In this document: positions 8,488 through 16,931 of the stretch, piece after piece | How positions within the stretch are numbered: the first letter of the stretch is position 1 | Layout of the letters: each line of letters starts with the position of its first letter | DNA from: JANPPS01 sp965246925 | GTDB taxonomy: Bacteria > Pseudomonadota > Alphaproteobacteria > Acetobacterales > Acetobacteraceae | Length of the DNA: 64,000 bases | Direction: 5' to 3' | NCBI GenBank assembly: GCA_965246925.1 | Contig: OZ251994.1 | Coordinates: forward strand, 2,480,001 to 2,544,000 | Program-made: the position numbers and the translations under genes | The notes under the pieces: generated by a model | Told to the model about the DNA's origin: nothing | Database searches by the model: none | What the model saw: only the letters and a program-made list of their open reading frames with translations

Positions 8488-9417
8488 ATGGCCGCGCGCC
8501 GCGTCATCATCACCTGCGCCAGCACCGGCGCGATCCATACGCCGTCCATGTCGCCGCATCTGCCGATCACGCCGGACCAGATCATCGCCGACGCGGTGGG
8601 GGCGGCGGAGGCCGGGGCGGCGATCCTGCATCTGCATGCGCGCGACCCCGAGACGGGCAAGCCCGACCAGTCGCCCGAGGCGTTCGCCCGGTTCCTGCCG
8701 CGCATCCAGCAGCAGACCGATGCGGTGATCAACCTCACCTCGGGCGGGAGCCCGTTCATGACGGTGGCCGACCGGGTGCGGCCCGCGGCGGTGTTCAAGC
8801 CCGAGGTCGCGAGCCTCAATATGGGCAGCATGAACTTTGCGCTGTTCCACCTGCTAGACCGGTATAAGGAGTTCAAGCATGACTGGGAGAAGCCGGCGCT
8901 AGAAGCCACGCGCGATCTGGTGTTCCGTAACAGCTTCGCCGACATCGAATACATCCTCGAGACCTGTAGCGGCAACGGCACCCGGTTCGAGTTCGAGTGC
9001 TACGATACCTCGCATTTGTACAATTTGAAGCATTTCTTCGACCGCGGCTTGGTAAAGGCGCCGCTGTTCATCCAGACCGTGTTCGGCATCCTGGGCGGGA
9101 TCGGCACGCATCCGGAGGACATCGCCCATATGCGCCGCACGGCGGACCGGCTGTTTGGCGACAACTACCGCTGGTCCGTGTTGGGCGCCGGCGCTGCACA
9201 GCTGCGGGTGGCCGCGATGGCGGCGGCGATGGGCGGTAACGTGCGCGTAGGCCTTGAAGACAGCCTGTGGGGCGGGCCGGGTCAGCTTGCAACCTCCAGC
9301 GCCGTGCAGGTTCGTCTAGTACGGCAGATCATCGAGGGGCTGGGCCTGCAAATCGCCTCGCCGGACGAGGCGCGGGAGATGCTGGCGTTAAAGGGCGGAG
9401 ATAAGGTCGAGTTCTAA
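8488..9417 (+). CDS. Beta-keto acid cleavage enzyme (BKACE, DUF849)
   Basis: 309 aa TIM-barrel enzyme of the 3-keto-5-aminohexanoate cleavage family. These condense a beta-keto acid with acetyl-CoA to give an acyl-CoA and acetoacetate, using Zn2+. The zinc-binding H-x-H lies in AAILHLHARDPETG near residue 50. Other family landmarks are INLTSGGSPFMTVADR, the KPEVASLNMGSMNF strand, and GNVRVGLEDSLWGGPG near the C-terminus. The substrate differs between subfamilies and cannot be assigned here; lysine fermentation is only the founding example. The gene follows the oxidoreductase with a 3-base gap. Confidence 0.88.
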   Translation: MAARRVIITCASTGAIHTPSMSPHLPITPDQIIADAVGAAEAGAAILHLHARDPETGKPDQSPEAFARFLPRIQQQTDAVINLTSGGSPFMTVADRVRPAAVFKPEVASLNMGSMNFALFHLLDRYKEFKHDWEKPALEATRDLVFRNSFADIEYILETCSGNGTRFEFECYDTSHLYNLKHFFDRGLVKAPLFIQTVFGILGGIGTHPEDIAHMRRTADRLFGDNYRWSVLGAGAAQLRVAAMAAAMGGNVRVGLEDSLWGGPGQLATSSAVQVRLVRQIIEGLGLQIASPDEAREMLALKGGDKVEF

Positions 9418-9436
9418 GTTCAACGGAGCCTGCGTG

Positions 9437-10168
9437 ATGCCTTTCGGCTTAGAACTTGCCCTGCAAATCATGCTCGCGATCCATGCGGCCCGCACCGGGC
9501 GGTTGCAGCCGTGGCTGTATATCATCTTGTTCATCCCCGTGATCGGCCCGTTGCTGTATGTGGTCGTGGAGCTGGGGCCGGAGTTCTTCGGCGGCCGCAC
9601 CGGGCGGCGGGTCAGCACCGGGGTGGTCAAGACGCTGATGCCGGACCGCGATTACCGTGCGCTGGCCCGGCAGGTCGAGATCGCGCCCACGGTGCACAAC
9701 AAGATAAGGCTGGCCGATGAGTGCCTGCGGCTGGGCCGGGCGGAGGAGGCGGTCGGCCTGTATCAGACCTGCGCCACCGGCCTCCACGCCGATGACCCGG
9801 CGATCCGCATCGGCCTGGCCCGCGCCTATTTCGAAGCGGGCAACCCGGCGGCCACGGTGACGGAGCTCGACGCCCTGCGCGACGGCCCGGCGGAGGCGCG
9901 GACGGCCGACGGTCATATGCTGTACGCACGAGCGTTGGACGCGACGGGCCAGACGGACGCGGCGCTGACTGAATACAAAGCGTTGGCCGAGTATGCTCCG
10001 GGCGAGGAGGCGCGTTGCCGCTACGCCGAGCTGCTGGAGCGCTCGGGCGCGACCGAGCTGGGCCGGGCGCAGTACCGGGAGGTGATCCGCCGGGTCGATC
10101 TGCAGGGTGGCGTTTATCGCCGGGCGCAGAAAGGCTGGTACGACATCGCGCGGCGGGCGGTGGCGTAA
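9437..10168 (+). CDS. Membrane-anchored tetratricopeptide repeat protein
   Basis: 243 aa from ATG 9437; a GTG directly upstream at 9434 is an alternative. The N-terminal 45 residues resemble the PLDc_N type two-segment anchor: LELALQIMLAIHAARTG and then WLYIILFIPVIGPLLYVVVE. Residues about 85-235 form tandem helical hairpins with TPR spacing (KIRLADECLRLGRAEEAVGLYQ; IRIGLARAYFEAGNPAAT; GHMLYARALDATGQTDAAL). It is probably a scaffold at the inner membrane; the partner is unknown. The last 15 codons are duplicated in part upstream of the second Uma2 gene, showing that a local duplication reached into this gene. Confidence 0.75.
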   Translation: MPFGLELALQIMLAIHAARTGRLQPWLYIILFIPVIGPLLYVVVELGPEFFGGRTGRRVSTGVVKTLMPDRDYRALARQVEIAPTVHNKIRLADECLRLGRAEEAVGLYQTCATGLHADDPAIRIGLARAYFEAGNPAATVTELDALRDGPAEARTADGHMLYARALDATGQTDAALTEYKALAEYAPGEEARCRYAELLERSGATELGRAQYREVIRRVDLQGGVYRRAQKGWYDIARRAVA

Positions 10169-10196
10169 GCGGCTTGGGCCATGATAGCGTTGCCGC

Positions 10197-10763
10197 ATGG
10201 ACATCGCCCCCACCCCGGCACCGATGACGCGGGAGGCCTTCCTCGACTGGGCCGAGCGGCAGGAGCTGCCGTATGAGTTCGATGGCTTGCAGCCGGTGCC
10301 GATGAACGGGGGCAATAATGGCCATTTCGTCATTGCGGGGAACATCTTTGGTGAGTTGCGGGATCGTTTGAAGGGCGGCCCCTGCCAGCCCATCCCTGCC
10401 GGAGCGGGCGTAGCGACCATTGGTGCAGCAGTTCGTTTCCCGGACGTTTCGGTCACGTGCTCTCCCGTGTTGATGAAGGAGCGGCTGGTTCCGAGCCCCA
10501 TCGTGGTCTTCGAGGTCAGCAGCCCGTCTTCTATTCGTAACGACTGGAAGGTGAAGCTGAAAGAATACGCGGCCGTAGCCTCGATCTTGCGATGTATTAT
10601 CGTCGAACAGGACAGTGCTGAAGCGAGCGTCATGAGCCGTCCAGACGGATCGGTACCTTGGAGCATGAGTACACTGACCACAGGTGACACGGTGATGATG
10701 CCGGAGATCGGTATCGAGGTTCCGCTAGACCTATTCTACAACGGTCTAACTTTCGAGGCTTGA
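10197..10763 (+). CDS. Uma2 family endonuclease-like protein (DUF820), copy 1
   Basis: 188 aa PD-(D/E)XK-fold protein. Family motifs are the N-terminal PYEFDGLQPVPMNGG, RFPDVSVT with acidic D83, and VFEVSSPSS with E106. A downstream helix has a basic residue in the WKVKLKEYA position, where Uma2 proteins carry their lysine, and the segment SILRCIIVEQDS follows. Uma2 proteins are very common in cyanobacteria, scattered elsewhere, and mostly of unknown role. This copy is about 45% identical by eye to the gene 54 bases downstream and has diverged more from the usual pattern (Cys in place of the aromatic residue before IIVEQ). They are a tandem duplication. Confidence 0.82.
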   Translation: MDIAPTPAPMTREAFLDWAERQELPYEFDGLQPVPMNGGNNGHFVIAGNIFGELRDRLKGGPCQPIPAGAGVATIGAAVRFPDVSVTCSPVLMKERLVPSPIVVFEVSSPSSIRNDWKVKLKEYAAVASILRCIIVEQDSAEASVMSRPDGSVPWSMSTLTTGDTVMMPEIGIEVPLDLFYNGLTFEA

Positions 10764-10817
10764 CCTGATCACAGCAGGCGGTGGCGTAGGCTGGCGCAGC
10801 TATGGTAGCCTGACTGC

Positions 10818-11381
10818 ATGGACATCGCTCCCAACCCGGCACCAATGACGCAAGAGGCCTTCCTCGACTGGGTCGAGCGGCAGGAACTGCCCTATGAGTT
10901 CGATGGCGTGGAGCCCATGCCGATGCACGGCGGCAATATCTGGCACCAGATCATGACTTCCAACATCATGTTCGAGTTGAGGAAGCGGGTCGATCCATCG
11001 ACGCTCCTGGTCCTTCCACCCGGCACGGGAGTAGCGACGGTGGGCGGACGAGTAAGATTTCCAGACGTGGTGGTCGTTCCTGCCGGAGCGGCGCCGTTGA
11101 GGGTCATGCCGGATCCGATCGTGGTATTCGAGGTGAAAAGCCCCTCCTCCGACCGGCTGGACCGGTTCACCAAGGCGCGCGAATACGCCGGTGTGCCGTC
11201 CATCCTGCGTTATATCCTGCTGGAGCAGGACAGCATGCACGGCTTCGTCATGTCTCGGCGACCTGGCGAGCCGGCCTGGACGCTGGAGCCGCTCGCCCAG
11301 GGGGACGCCGTGCGGATGCCAGAGATCGGCTTGGAGGGGCCGCTCGAGGCGTTCTCCGCCGGCGTGAAGTTTCCGGCTTGA
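10818..11381 (+). CDS. Uma2 family endonuclease-like protein (DUF820), copy 2
   Basis: 187 aa, tandem paralogue of the preceding gene. It keeps the family pattern better: PYEFDGVEPMPMHGG, then RFPDVVVVP (D83), VFEVKSPSS (E105), a basic helix DRFTKAREYAGVPS and SILRYILLEQDS. The first 30 codons are nearly identical at DNA level to copy 1, whereas the middle is divergent. The stop overlaps the TTG start of the DUF1028 gene (TTGA), suggesting coupling. No toxin-antitoxin partner or mobile-element gene adjoins it. Function unknown; a nuclease role is inferred from the fold only. Confidence 0.85.
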   Translation: MDIAPNPAPMTQEAFLDWVERQELPYEFDGVEPMPMHGGNIWHQIMTSNIMFELRKRVDPSTLLVLPPGTGVATVGGRVRFPDVVVVPAGAAPLRVMPDPIVVFEVKSPSSDRLDRFTKAREYAGVPSILRYILLEQDSMHGFVMSRRPGEPAWTLEPLAQGDAVRMPEIGLEGPLEAFSAGVKFPA

Positions 11382-12079
11382 CCTGGTCCATCCTCGCGCG
11401 CGATCCGGCCGACGGCACGCTGGCCGGGGCGGTCGCGACCAAGTTCTTTGCCGTGGGCGCGCTGTGCCTGCATGTCGAGGGCGGGGTCGGCGCGTTGGCG
11501 ACCCAGGCGCTGATCAACCCGATGTATGCCGTGCACGGCATGCCGCGGCTCCGCGCGCATGAGGACCCGGCGGACATCGTCGCGGCGCTGCTGGCGGAGG
11601 ATGCCGGGCGGGACGTGCGCCAGCTGCATATGATCGATGCGGCGGGGCGGATCGCGCAGCATACCGGCGCCGGGTGCGTCGATTGGTGCGGGTCCGTGCG
11701 GGGCACCGAGGTCAGCATCGCCGGCAACATGCTGGCCGGGGCGGCGGTGCTGGACCGCACCCTGGACGCGTTCGCGGCGCCGGGTCCGATGGCGGAGCGG
11801 CTGATCCGGGCGCTCGAGGCCGGGGAGGCGGCGGGCGGCGACAAGCGCGGCAAGCAGTCGGCCGCACTGAAGGTCTGCACGCGGGACCCTTTCCCGGACC
11901 TGGATCTGCGGGTCGATGATCATCCCGATCCGCTGGCCGAGTTGCGGCGGCTGCATGCGGTGTCGCAGGAGCATTTCGCCGTGTTTCGCCGGTTCCTGGC
12001 CGGCGCCGACAGCCCATGCGGCGTGTTCGACCGCGAGGTCATCATGGCGGCAGTGGACCGGGCCCGCGGTGCAGCATAG
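11378..12079 (+). CDS. DUF1028 family protein (Ntn-hydrolase-like)
   Basis: 233 aa. The N-terminus TWSILARDPADGTLAGAVA, then KFFAVGALCLHVEGGVGALATQALINPMYAVHGM, matches the DUF1028 family, which has an Ntn-hydrolase-like fold and is often encoded next to peptide uptake genes. GCVDWCGSVRGTE and SIAGNMLAG follow as usual. The start is TTG 11378 overlapping the Uma2 stop; it puts Thr at position 2, which could become the N-terminal nucleophile if processed (inference). The next gene, 30 bases on, is a peptide-binding protein, which fits a role in amide or peptide metabolism. Confidence 0.82.
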   Translation: MTWSILARDPADGTLAGAVATKFFAVGALCLHVEGGVGALATQALINPMYAVHGMPRLRAHEDPADIVAALLAEDAGRDVRQLHMIDAAGRIAQHTGAGCVDWCGSVRGTEVSIAGNMLAGAAVLDRTLDAFAAPGPMAERLIRALEAGEAAGGDKRGKQSAALKVCTRDPFPDLDLRVDDHPDPLAELRRLHAVSQEHFAVFRRFLAGADSPCGVFDREVIMAAVDRARGAA

Positions 12080-12108
12080 CATTGCGCGACCCGGTTAAAG
12101 GAAACTCG

Positions 12109-13608
12109 ATGCGCCGTCTGATCCTCGCCTGCCTGCTGTTTGCCACCACGGCCCATGCGCAGACGCTGCGCATCGCGTTGCGGGAGGACGCTGATATCCT
12201 GGACCCGACCCTGGCCCGCACCTATGTGGGCCGCATCGTGTTCATGGGCCTGTGCGACAAGCTATTCGACATCAACGAAAAGCTCGAAATCGTGCCGCAG
12301 CTGGCCACCGGGTATGAGTGGACGGACCCTAAGACGCTGATCCTGCATCTGCGCCAGGGCGTCACGTTCCATGATGGCGAGGTGTTCGACGCGGCCGCGG
12401 TGAAATACGGGCTGGAGCGGCACATGACCATGCAAGGCAGCTTCCGCCGCAGCGACCTGGGCGCGGTGGATCATGTCGACGTGGTGGACCCGGCGACGGT
12501 GAAGATCAGCCTCAAGGCGCCGTCCGCCCCGTTCGTGGCGCAGCTGGCCGACCGGTCCGGCATGATCGTGGCGCCCAAGGCGGCCGAGGCGGCGGGCCGC
12601 GACTTCGGCCTGCGTCCGGTGTGCACCGGGCCGTTCAAGTTCGTGGAGCGGGTGGCGCAGGACCGCATCGTGCTGGAGCGGTTCGACGGCTATTGGGACA
12701 AGGACGCGGTGAAGCTGGACCGGGTGGTGTATCAGCCCATCACCGACAGCTCCGCCCGGCTGGCGGCGCTGCAGGCCGGGAGCATCGATCTGAGCGAGCA
12801 GATCGTGGCGCCGGACGTGGACCAGGTGAAGCGCAATCCCAAGCTGCGGCTCGCGATATCGGATTATCTGGGCTATCAGGGGGCGACCTGGAACTTGGCC
12901 AACGGGCCGCGTAGCCAGACGCCGGCCGGGCAGGACTCGCGGGTGCGCCGGGCGTTCGAGCTGGCGCTGGACCGGGATGCGCTGGTGCAGGTCGTGTATA
13001 ACGGCCTCTACACGCCCAATGCGCAGGCAGTGCCGGCCAGCAGCCCATTCTATGTGCCGGGCTTCACCCCGCCCAAGCGCGACGTGGCGGCGGCCAAAGC
13101 GTTGCTGAAGGAGGCCGGGGTCAAGCTGCCGCTCGAGATCACGATCACCGCGCCCAACAATCCGGACATCCGCCAGCTGGCCGAGGTGATGCAGGCGATG
13201 GTGGCGGAGGCCGGGTTCGACCTCAAGATCAACGTGATGGAGTTCGCCGCGTCCTTGGATGCCGAGGTGCGCGGCGACTTCCAGCTGTATATGCTGGCCT
13301 GGTCCGGGCGGGTGGATGGGGACGGAAATATGAGCACGTTCTTCCGCACCGGCGGTTCGGACAACCAGAGCAAATACAGCAACCCCGACGTGGACGCGCT
13401 GCTGGACCAGGCGCGCGCAACGCCGGATGTTGCGGCCAGGCGCGACATCTACGCCAAGATGTGGCCGATCCTGCATCAGGACCAGCCGATCACCTATCTG
13501 TTCACTCAGAAGAACATCGTCGGCATGTCCACCCGCGTCACCGGCTTCCGCCCGGTGCCGGACGGCATGATCCGGCTGCAGGGCCTGTCGCTCGCCGCTC
13601 CGCGCTGA
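12109..13608 (+). CDS. Peptide/nickel ABC transporter substrate-binding protein
   Basis: 499 aa from ATG 12109, the start that gives a clean Sec signal peptide (RRLILACLLFATTAHAQT, cleaved after AHA). An upstream in-frame start would put 31 polar residues before it. The mature protein is an SBP family 5 (DppA/OppA-like) periplasmic receptor. It has LRIALREDADILDPTLART at the N-terminus, the family signature around LHLRQGVTFHDGEVFDAAAV, and CTGPFKFVE later. It would deliver peptides or similar solutes to the inner-membrane permease encoded next. Only one permease follows and no ATPases, so the system is incomplete here. Confidence 0.93.
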   Translation: MRRLILACLLFATTAHAQTLRIALREDADILDPTLARTYVGRIVFMGLCDKLFDINEKLEIVPQLATGYEWTDPKTLILHLRQGVTFHDGEVFDAAAVKYGLERHMTMQGSFRRSDLGAVDHVDVVDPATVKISLKAPSAPFVAQLADRSGMIVAPKAAEAAGRDFGLRPVCTGPFKFVERVAQDRIVLERFDGYWDKDAVKLDRVVYQPITDSSARLAALQAGSIDLSEQIVAPDVDQVKRNPKLRLAISDYLGYQGATWNLANGPRSQTPAGQDSRVRRAFELALDRDALVQVVYNGLYTPNAQAVPASSPFYVPGFTPPKRDVAAAKALLKEAGVKLPLEITITAPNNPDIRQLAEVMQAMVAEAGFDLKINVMEFAASLDAEVRGDFQLYMLAWSGRVDGDGNMSTFFRTGGSDNQSKYSNPDVDALLDQARATPDVAARRDIYAKMWPILHQDQPITYLFTQKNIVGMSTRVTGFRPVPDGMIRLQGLSLAAPR

Positions 13609-13627
13609 GGCCGGGGGCGCCGTCGCC

Positions 13628-14563
13628 TTGAGGAACCGCCTGCTGCAAGCCCTGCCCACCATCCTGCTGGTCAGCCTGCTGGTGTTCTCGCTGCAGCAGC
13701 TGATGCCGGGCGACCCCGCTGTCGTGCTGGCCGGGGAGGAGCGGGGGGATCCCGTGGTGCTGCAGCAGATCCGGGCCGAGCTTTGGCTCGACCGCCCGGT
13801 CTGGCTGCAGTACCTGCATTGGGCCTGGGGCGTGCTGCATGGCGATCTCGGCTTCTCGTGGCGCATCCGCGAGCCGGTTGCGGGCTTGATCATGACCAAG
13901 CTGCCGGTGACGCTGCAACTGGGCGGGATGGCGTTCGTGATCGCGCTGCTGATCGGCATTCCCGCGGGGATCGTGGCGGCAGTGAAGCGCGGGACGGCGT
14001 GGGATTACGTGGCCAATCTCGTCGGGCTGGCCGGGCTCAGCACGCCCAACTTTTGGCTCGGGATCATGCTGATCCTGCTGATCTCGGTGAAGCTCGGCTG
14101 GCTGCCGCCGTCCGGCTACGTGCCGCTCACGGAGGATTGGCGCCAGTCGCTGGCGACCACGATCATGCCCGCCTTCGTGCTGGGCAACGCCATCGCCGCC
14201 ATCCTGATGCGCCATACGCGAAGCGCCATGCTGACGGCGATGGACCAAGATTACGTTCGCACCGCCCGCGCCAAGGGGCTGGGCGAGGGCCGCGTGATCT
14301 TCCGCCACGCCTTCCGCAACGCGCTGGTGCCGGTCGTGACGTTGGGTGCGCTGGAGCTGGGCACGCTACTGTCGGGCGCTGTGTTGACCGAGCAGGTGTT
14401 CAGCGTGCCGGGCTTCGGCAAGCTGGTGGTGGATGCGGTGTTCAACCGGGACTACCCGGTGGTGCAGGGCGTCGTGTTAGTGACGGCCTGCGTGTTCATC
14501 GGGCTGAACCTGCTGGCGGACGGGCTGTATGTGCTGATCAATCCGCGGCTGCGGACCTCTTGA
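13628..14563 (+). CDS. Peptide ABC transporter permease, DppB/GsiC type
   Basis: 311 aa, start TTG 13628. It has six predicted membrane spans. The first is RLLQALPTILLVSLLVFSL, followed by the periplasmic loop with MPGDPAVVL typical of the DppB subunit. The EAA cytoplasmic loop that contacts the ATPase is visible as YVRTARAKGLGEGRVIFRHA. It pairs with the upstream binding protein. The DppC-type second permease and the two ATPases that normally follow are missing: the gene is followed at once by a repeat-like hairpin and then an unrelated phosphoesterase gene. The transporter either uses subunits encoded elsewhere or is a remnant. Confidence 0.92.
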   Translation: MRNRLLQALPTILLVSLLVFSLQQLMPGDPAVVLAGEERGDPVVLQQIRAELWLDRPVWLQYLHWAWGVLHGDLGFSWRIREPVAGLIMTKLPVTLQLGGMAFVIALLIGIPAGIVAAVKRGTAWDYVANLVGLAGLSTPNFWLGIMLILLISVKLGWLPPSGYVPLTEDWRQSLATTIMPAFVLGNAIAAILMRHTRSAMLTAMDQDYVRTARAKGLGEGRVIFRHAFRNALVPVVTLGALELGTLLSGAVLTEQVFSVPGFGKLVVDAVFNRDYPVVQGVVLVTACVFIGLNLLADGLYVLINPRLRTS

Positions 14564-14587
14564 TGGCGGATTGCGTCCCGTTCCTGC

Positions 14588-14613
14588 GGCGGATGGCGCT
14601 TCGCTTATCCGCC
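14588..14613 (+). repeat. REP-like intergenic hairpin
   Basis: GGCGGAT (14588-14594) pairs with ATCCGCC (14607-14613) and is followed by CTACG. Hairpins of the type GGCGGAT...ATCCGCCCTACG are scattered between genes in many proteobacteria. It lies exactly at the point where the truncated peptide-transporter operon ends. No T-run follows, so it is not a classical terminator. Confidence 0.5.
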
Positions 14614-14627
14614 CTACGTATGCGCGC

Positions 14628-15440
14628 ATGAGAATATTGTTTCTAGGTGACGTGGTCGGGCGGTCCGGACGGGACGCTGTCGTTGCGGAGCTGCCTGGAT
14701 TGCGCGCGGCGCTGCGGGCGGATTTGGTCGTGGTGAACGGGGAGAACGCCAGCCACGGCTTCGGCCTCGCGCCCGATATGGCGGAGGCGTTCCTGAAGGC
14801 GGGGGCGGACGCCATTACGCTCGGCAATCATGCCTGGGACCGCAAGGAGCTGATCCCCTATATCGCGCAGCAGCCGCGGGTAATCCGGCCGTTGAACTTC
14901 CCGCCGGGCACGCCCGGCGCCGGGTCGGTGGTGGTGACCTTGGCCGATGGCCGGCAGGCGCTGGTGCTGAACGCCATGGGCCGCTTGTTCCTGGACCCGC
15001 TGGACTGCCCCTTCCGCGGCACGGCGGAGCTGTTGTCCCGCTATAAGCTAGGCGCCAGCGTGCAGGCCATCGTCTCGGATTTTCACGCCGAGGCGACGAG
15101 CGAGAAGCTGGCCTACGCCCATTCCTTCGACGGCACGATGTCCTTGATCATCGGCACCCACACCCACGTGCCGACTGCGGACCACCAAGTCCTGCCCGGC
15201 GGCACCGCCTACCAATCCGACGCCGGCATGTGCGGCGACTACGACAGCGTGATCGGCATGCAGAAGGAAGGCTCCGCCGCCCGCTTCTGGCGCAAGATGC
15301 CCGGTGAGCGGATGACCCCCGCGGAGGGGGTGGCGACACTATGCGGGCTGCTGGTTGTAACGGATGACGCGACGGGGCTTGCGCTCAGCGCGGAGCCGGT
15401 GCGGGTGGGGGGGCGGCTGAGCCAGGTGCTGCCGGGCTGA
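14628..15440 (+). CDS. YmdB-type metallophosphoesterase
   Basis: 270 aa from ATG 14628. TIGR00282-type calcineurin-like phosphodiesterase related to Bacillus YmdB, which cleaves 2',3'-cyclic nucleotides in vitro. Metal ligands are spread over the family motifs ILFLGDVVGRSGRDAV (start), NGENASHGFG, TLGNHAWDRKEL, SDFHAEATSEK and GTHTHVPTAD. The length agrees with the family (about 260-270). Substrate in this organism is not known; roles in RNA turnover or biofilm switching come from Gram-positive work. The gene is monocistronic by spacing, with 232 bases before yebC. Confidence 0.9.
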   Translation: MRILFLGDVVGRSGRDAVVAELPGLRAALRADLVVVNGENASHGFGLAPDMAEAFLKAGADAITLGNHAWDRKELIPYIAQQPRVIRPLNFPPGTPGAGSVVVTLADGRQALVLNAMGRLFLDPLDCPFRGTAELLSRYKLGASVQAIVSDFHAEATSEKLAYAHSFDGTMSLIIGTHTHVPTADHQVLPGGTAYQSDAGMCGDYDSVIGMQKEGSAARFWRKMPGERMTPAEGVATLCGLLVVTDDATGLALSAEPVRVGGRLSQVLPG

Positions 15441-15672
15441 GGCCGGGACCGAAGACGCGTAGGACCCGCACGTCACTGCTACTGTGCCGTAGAATCGGAC
15501 GCTCTCGCGCGCCTCCTCGATCGTCTCGGCCATGCGCGTTCCGCCTGTGTTTTGACGGATCATCGCCGCGCTGGAACAAGTCACCCATTTCCACTTTCCC
15601 ATGCCGGGTTTCCCCGGTCACGCCTGCCCTGCTAACGAGTATCGACGATAACAGAATCGAGCCCGTACGAGC

Positions 15673-16419
15673 ATGGCCGGCCATAGTCAGTTCAAGAACA
15701 TCATGCACCGCAAAGGCGCGCAGGACGCCAAGCGGGCGCGGCAATTCGCCAAGCTGATCCGCGAGATCACCGTCTCCGCCCGGGCGGGCCTGCCTGACCC
15801 CGCGAGCAATCCGCGGCTCCGCACCGCCATGGCCGAGGCGCGGGCCGTCAACATGCCGCGGGACACGATCGAGCGGGCGGTGAAGAAGGCGCAGGGCGCA
15901 GGCGGCGGGGAGGATTATGCGGAGGTGCGCTACGAAGGCTACGGCCCGGCGGGCGTGGCGCTGATCGTGGAAGCCTTGACCGATAACCGGAACCGCACCG
16001 CCGCCGACGTGCGGGCGGCGTTCAACAAGCATGGCGGGGCGATGGGGGAGAGCAATTCCGTCTCGTTCATGTTCGGGCGGCTGGGCGTCATCACCTATCC
16101 GGCGCCGGCCGCCAGCGCGGATGCCATGCTGGAAGCGGCGATCGAGGCCGGGGCGGAGGACGTGGCGTCCGGCGAAGAGCACGAGATCACCTGTGCGCCG
16201 GACGATCTGTTCGCCGTCCGGGACGCGTTGGAAGCCCGGTTCGGCCCCCCGGCGCGCGCCAAGCTCGACTGGCGTCCCAGCACGTCCATCACCGTCGATG
16301 AGGAGCGGGCGGTGTTCCTGCTCAAGCTGATCGACGCGCTGGAGGACAATGACGACGTGCAGAACGTGTTCGCCAACTTCGACATCCCGGACGCGGTCAT
16401 GCAGCGCCTGTCGGCCTGA
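15673..16419 (+). CDS. yebC: YebC/PmpR family DNA-binding regulatory protein
   Basis: 248 aa, normal length. The N-terminus AGHSQFKNIMHRKGAQDAKR is the family signature, followed by the three-domain fold (GYGPAGVALIVEALTDNRNRT; the acidic middle; the C-terminal VDEERAVFLLKLIDALEDNDDVQNV). YebC proteins bind DNA as regulators and have also been linked to relief of ribosome stalling. Location immediately before ruvC is conserved in proteobacteria. The stop TGA shares one base with the ruvC ATG, so yebC-ruvC-ruvA-ruvB form one transcription unit. Confidence 0.95.
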   Translation: MAGHSQFKNIMHRKGAQDAKRARQFAKLIREITVSARAGLPDPASNPRLRTAMAEARAVNMPRDTIERAVKKAQGAGGGEDYAEVRYEGYGPAGVALIVEALTDNRNRTAADVRAAFNKHGGAMGESNSVSFMFGRLGVITYPAPAASADAMLEAAIEAGAEDVASGEEHEITCAPDDLFAVRDALEARFGPPARAKLDWRPSTSITVDEERAVFLLKLIDALEDNDDVQNVFANFDIPDAVMQRLSA

Positions 16420-16931
16420 TGACGGGAGCGAGGCTCATGGGCATCGATCCCGGGCTGCGCTTCACCGGGTGGGGCGTGATCGATGTGCAGGGAAATCGGT
16501 TGCGGCACGTGGCGGACGGGGTGATCGCGACGGACAACACGCACTCGGTCCCGGCGCGGCTGAAGTTCTTGCATGACGCGCTGACGGCGCTGTTCGGGAC
16601 GCATCGCCCGGACGAGGCGGCGGTAGAGGAGACGTATGTCAACCGCAACGGCACCGCCACGCTGAAACTGGGCTATGCCAGGGGTGTGGCGCTGCTGGCG
16701 CCGGCGCTGGTGGGGATTACCGTGGCCGAATATGGGGCGATGACGGTCAAGCAATCGGTCGTGGGCACCGGGGCGGCGTCCAAGGACCAGGTGGGGATGA
16801 TGGTGCGGCGCTTGCTGCCGGGCGCCACGCTGAGCCGGGCGGACGCGGCGGATGCGCTGGCGGTGGCGATTTGCCATGCGCATCACCGGGCGACCCGGCT
16901 GCGCGTGGGGGCCGGGACGGTGATGGCGTGA
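16419..16931 (+). CDS. ruvC: Holliday junction endonuclease RuvC
   Basis: 170 aa nuclease that resolves Holliday junctions as a dimer with RuvAB. The RNase H-like active site is visible: the first Asp in MGIDPGLRFTGWGV, a Glu in AAVEETYVNRNG, and the C-terminal Asp pair in SRADAADALAVAICHAHH. ATG 16419 overlaps the yebC stop by one base, and the 3' end overlaps the ruvA GTG start by four bases (GTGA). An internal ATG at 16437 (MGIDPG) could be used but would leave no N-terminal lead. Confidence 0.96.
   Translation: MTGARLMGIDPGLRFTGWGVIDVQGNRLRHVADGVIATDNTHSVPARLKFLHDALTALFGTHRPDEAAVEETYVNRNGTATLKLGYARGVALLAPALVGITVAEYGAMTVKQSVVGTGAASKDQVGMMVRRLLPGATLSRADAADALAVAICHAHHRATRLRVGAGTVMA

Noticed and set aside
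10197..10763. Loss of a catalytic lysine in Uma2 copy 1 (EVSS versus EVKS in copy 2)
   Set aside because: In Uma2 proteins the residue at this position is variable (often EVLS), and the conserved lysine lies in the following helix, where both copies have basic residues; inactivation cannot be claimed.
15339..15602. Small minus-strand frame containing MAETIEEARESVRFYGT between the phosphoesterase gene and yebC
   Set aside because: Half of it is antisense to the phosphoesterase gene, and no family or ribosome-binding site supports it. It could be a decayed gene fragment, but that cannot be shown.
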